Origin: Deltaproteobacteria bacterium
Lineage (GTDB): Bacteria; Bdellovibrionota; UBA1018
Assembly (NCBI GenBank): GCA_016194835.1
Contig: JACQAU010000230.1
Location: 1-5,238 of the forward strand
DNA length: 5,238 nucleotides
Reading direction: 5' to 3'
Positions 4,706 through 5,238 of this stretch are shown here, one piece after another. Both the position numbers and the translations under genes were made by a program. Position 1 is the first letter of the stretch. Every line of letters begins with the position of its first letter. The notes under the pieces are model-generated. The model made no database searches. It saw nothing but the letters and a program-made list of their open reading frames with translations, and was not told where the DNA came from.

Positions 4706-5238
4706 GCACATCAGCTCCTCCCTATTCGTCTACAAAAAATCCATACTTTGAAAAAATTAAGTTTTTTTGTGGCACGAGATGCTTTGTTAACGAAGAAACA
4801 GAAAATCATAAAACTCGTTGGCGAGAGTGTTTCAAAAACTATCCACCTGAACTTCATGTTGAGATCGGATGCAACGGTGGGCATTACCTTTTAGAAAAAG
4901 CAAAGCTAAATCCAAAATGCGCCTTTATAGGTATTGATTGGAAGTTAAAACAAATTTATAAGGCCGCCGAAAAAGCAAACAAACAAAATTTAACTAATAC
5001 TTTATTTTTAAAGGCAAATGCCGAAAGAATTGCAAATATTTTTGGACAATATGAAATTGACCACCTCTATTATTTTTTCCCCGATCCTTGGCCAAAACAA
5101 TCTCAACAAAAAAAACGTTTTTTTACTAAAGAACGCCTGACACAAATCTCAAACCTTATTAAACCAGGTGGAGTTTTTGAAATCAAAACAGATCATGAAG
5201 ATTATTACGCTTGGATTCTAAAAGAGCTTCAAAAAATA
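4657..5238 (+). CDS. trmB: tRNA (guanine-46-N7)-methyltransferase TrmB, 3' end outside the window
   Basis: TrmB uses S-adenosylmethionine to make m7G46 in the variable loop of tRNAs. The frame is open for 194 codons to the right edge. From the ATG at 4657, the SAM-binding motif I 'VEIGCNGGHY' is at 68-77, motif II 'FIGIDWK' at 90-96, 'KANAER' at 119-124, the TrmB hallmark 'FFPDPWPK' at 140-147, and the substrate-site 'IKTDHEDYY' at 176-184. Probably some 20-40 residues are missing at the end. Motif II has Asp (D94) where many TrmB proteins have Glu, and motif I reads CNGG rather than the more common GxGxG form. The start is uncertain: between the upstream gene's stop and motif I there is no in-frame ATG, GTG or TTG. 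The usable codons are ATG 4657 (AAGGA only 2 nt upstream, very close) or TTG 4666 (11 nt from it), both inside the DUF5679 gene; ATT 4690 is a rarer option. Identity is secure, the start is not. Confidence 0.92.
   Translation, partial: MRNLWYGNVQDIREEISTSAPPYSSTKNPYFEKIKFFCGTRCFVNEETENHKTRWRECFKNYPPELHVEIGCNGGHYLLEKAKLNPKCAFIGIDWKLKQIYKAAEKANKQNLTNTLFLKANAERIANIFGQYEIDHLYYFFPDPWPKQSQQKKRFFTKERLTQISNLIKPGGVFEIKTDHEDYYAWILKELQKI

Overview
The window is AT-rich and looks like ordinary chromosome from a motile Gram-negative bacterium. Evidence is a flagellin gene behind a FliA-type (sigma-28) promoter, an exported protein with a Sec signal peptide, and housekeeping genes. The compact flagellin, the M1 aminopeptidase with a HEAT-repeat tail, and the TrmB variant recall Bdellovibrionota/Oligoflexia or other former deltaproteobacteria. 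That placement is an impression from protein style, not a demonstrated assignment.

Layout: (1) 1-201, plus strand: the last 66 codons of a protein ending in an Ig-like beta-sandwich. (2) 202-269: short convergent gap with a weak candidate terminator for the minus strand. (3) 3427 to 270, minus strand: a probable two-gene operon, first a 165-aa exported helical protein of unknown function, then, 29 bp downstream, an 876-aa cytoplasmic M1 zinc aminopeptidase with C-terminal HEAT repeats and a coiled coil. Neither gene has a recognisable Shine-Dalgarno sequence. (4) 3428-3640: divergent control region with a strong sigma-28 promoter match reading right, then a leader of about 80 nt that carries repeats, GGA motifs and a small hairpin next to the Shine-Dalgarno. 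(5) 3641-4474, plus strand: a 277-aa flagellin consisting essentially of the D0/D1 core. (6) 4475-4531: short gap with a TTGACA -35-like box and an A/T-only hairpin abutting the next Shine-Dalgarno. (7) 4532-4705, plus strand: a 57-aa CxxC...CxxC zinc-ribbon protein of the DUF5679 type, too short for usual ORF cut-offs. (8) 4657 to the right edge, plus strand: the start of trmB, tRNA (guanine-46-N7)-methyltransferase, whose only visible conventional starts lie inside the DUF5679 gene.

The genes do not form an obvious pathway. The aminopeptidase (peptide turnover), flagellin (motility) and TrmB (tRNA modification) are separate functions. The most interesting points are the flagellin leader, the overlapping zinc-ribbon/trmB pair, and the uncharacterised exported protein upstream of the aminopeptidase. 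I found no mobile element, CRISPR array, tRNA/rRNA gene, or convincing new system.
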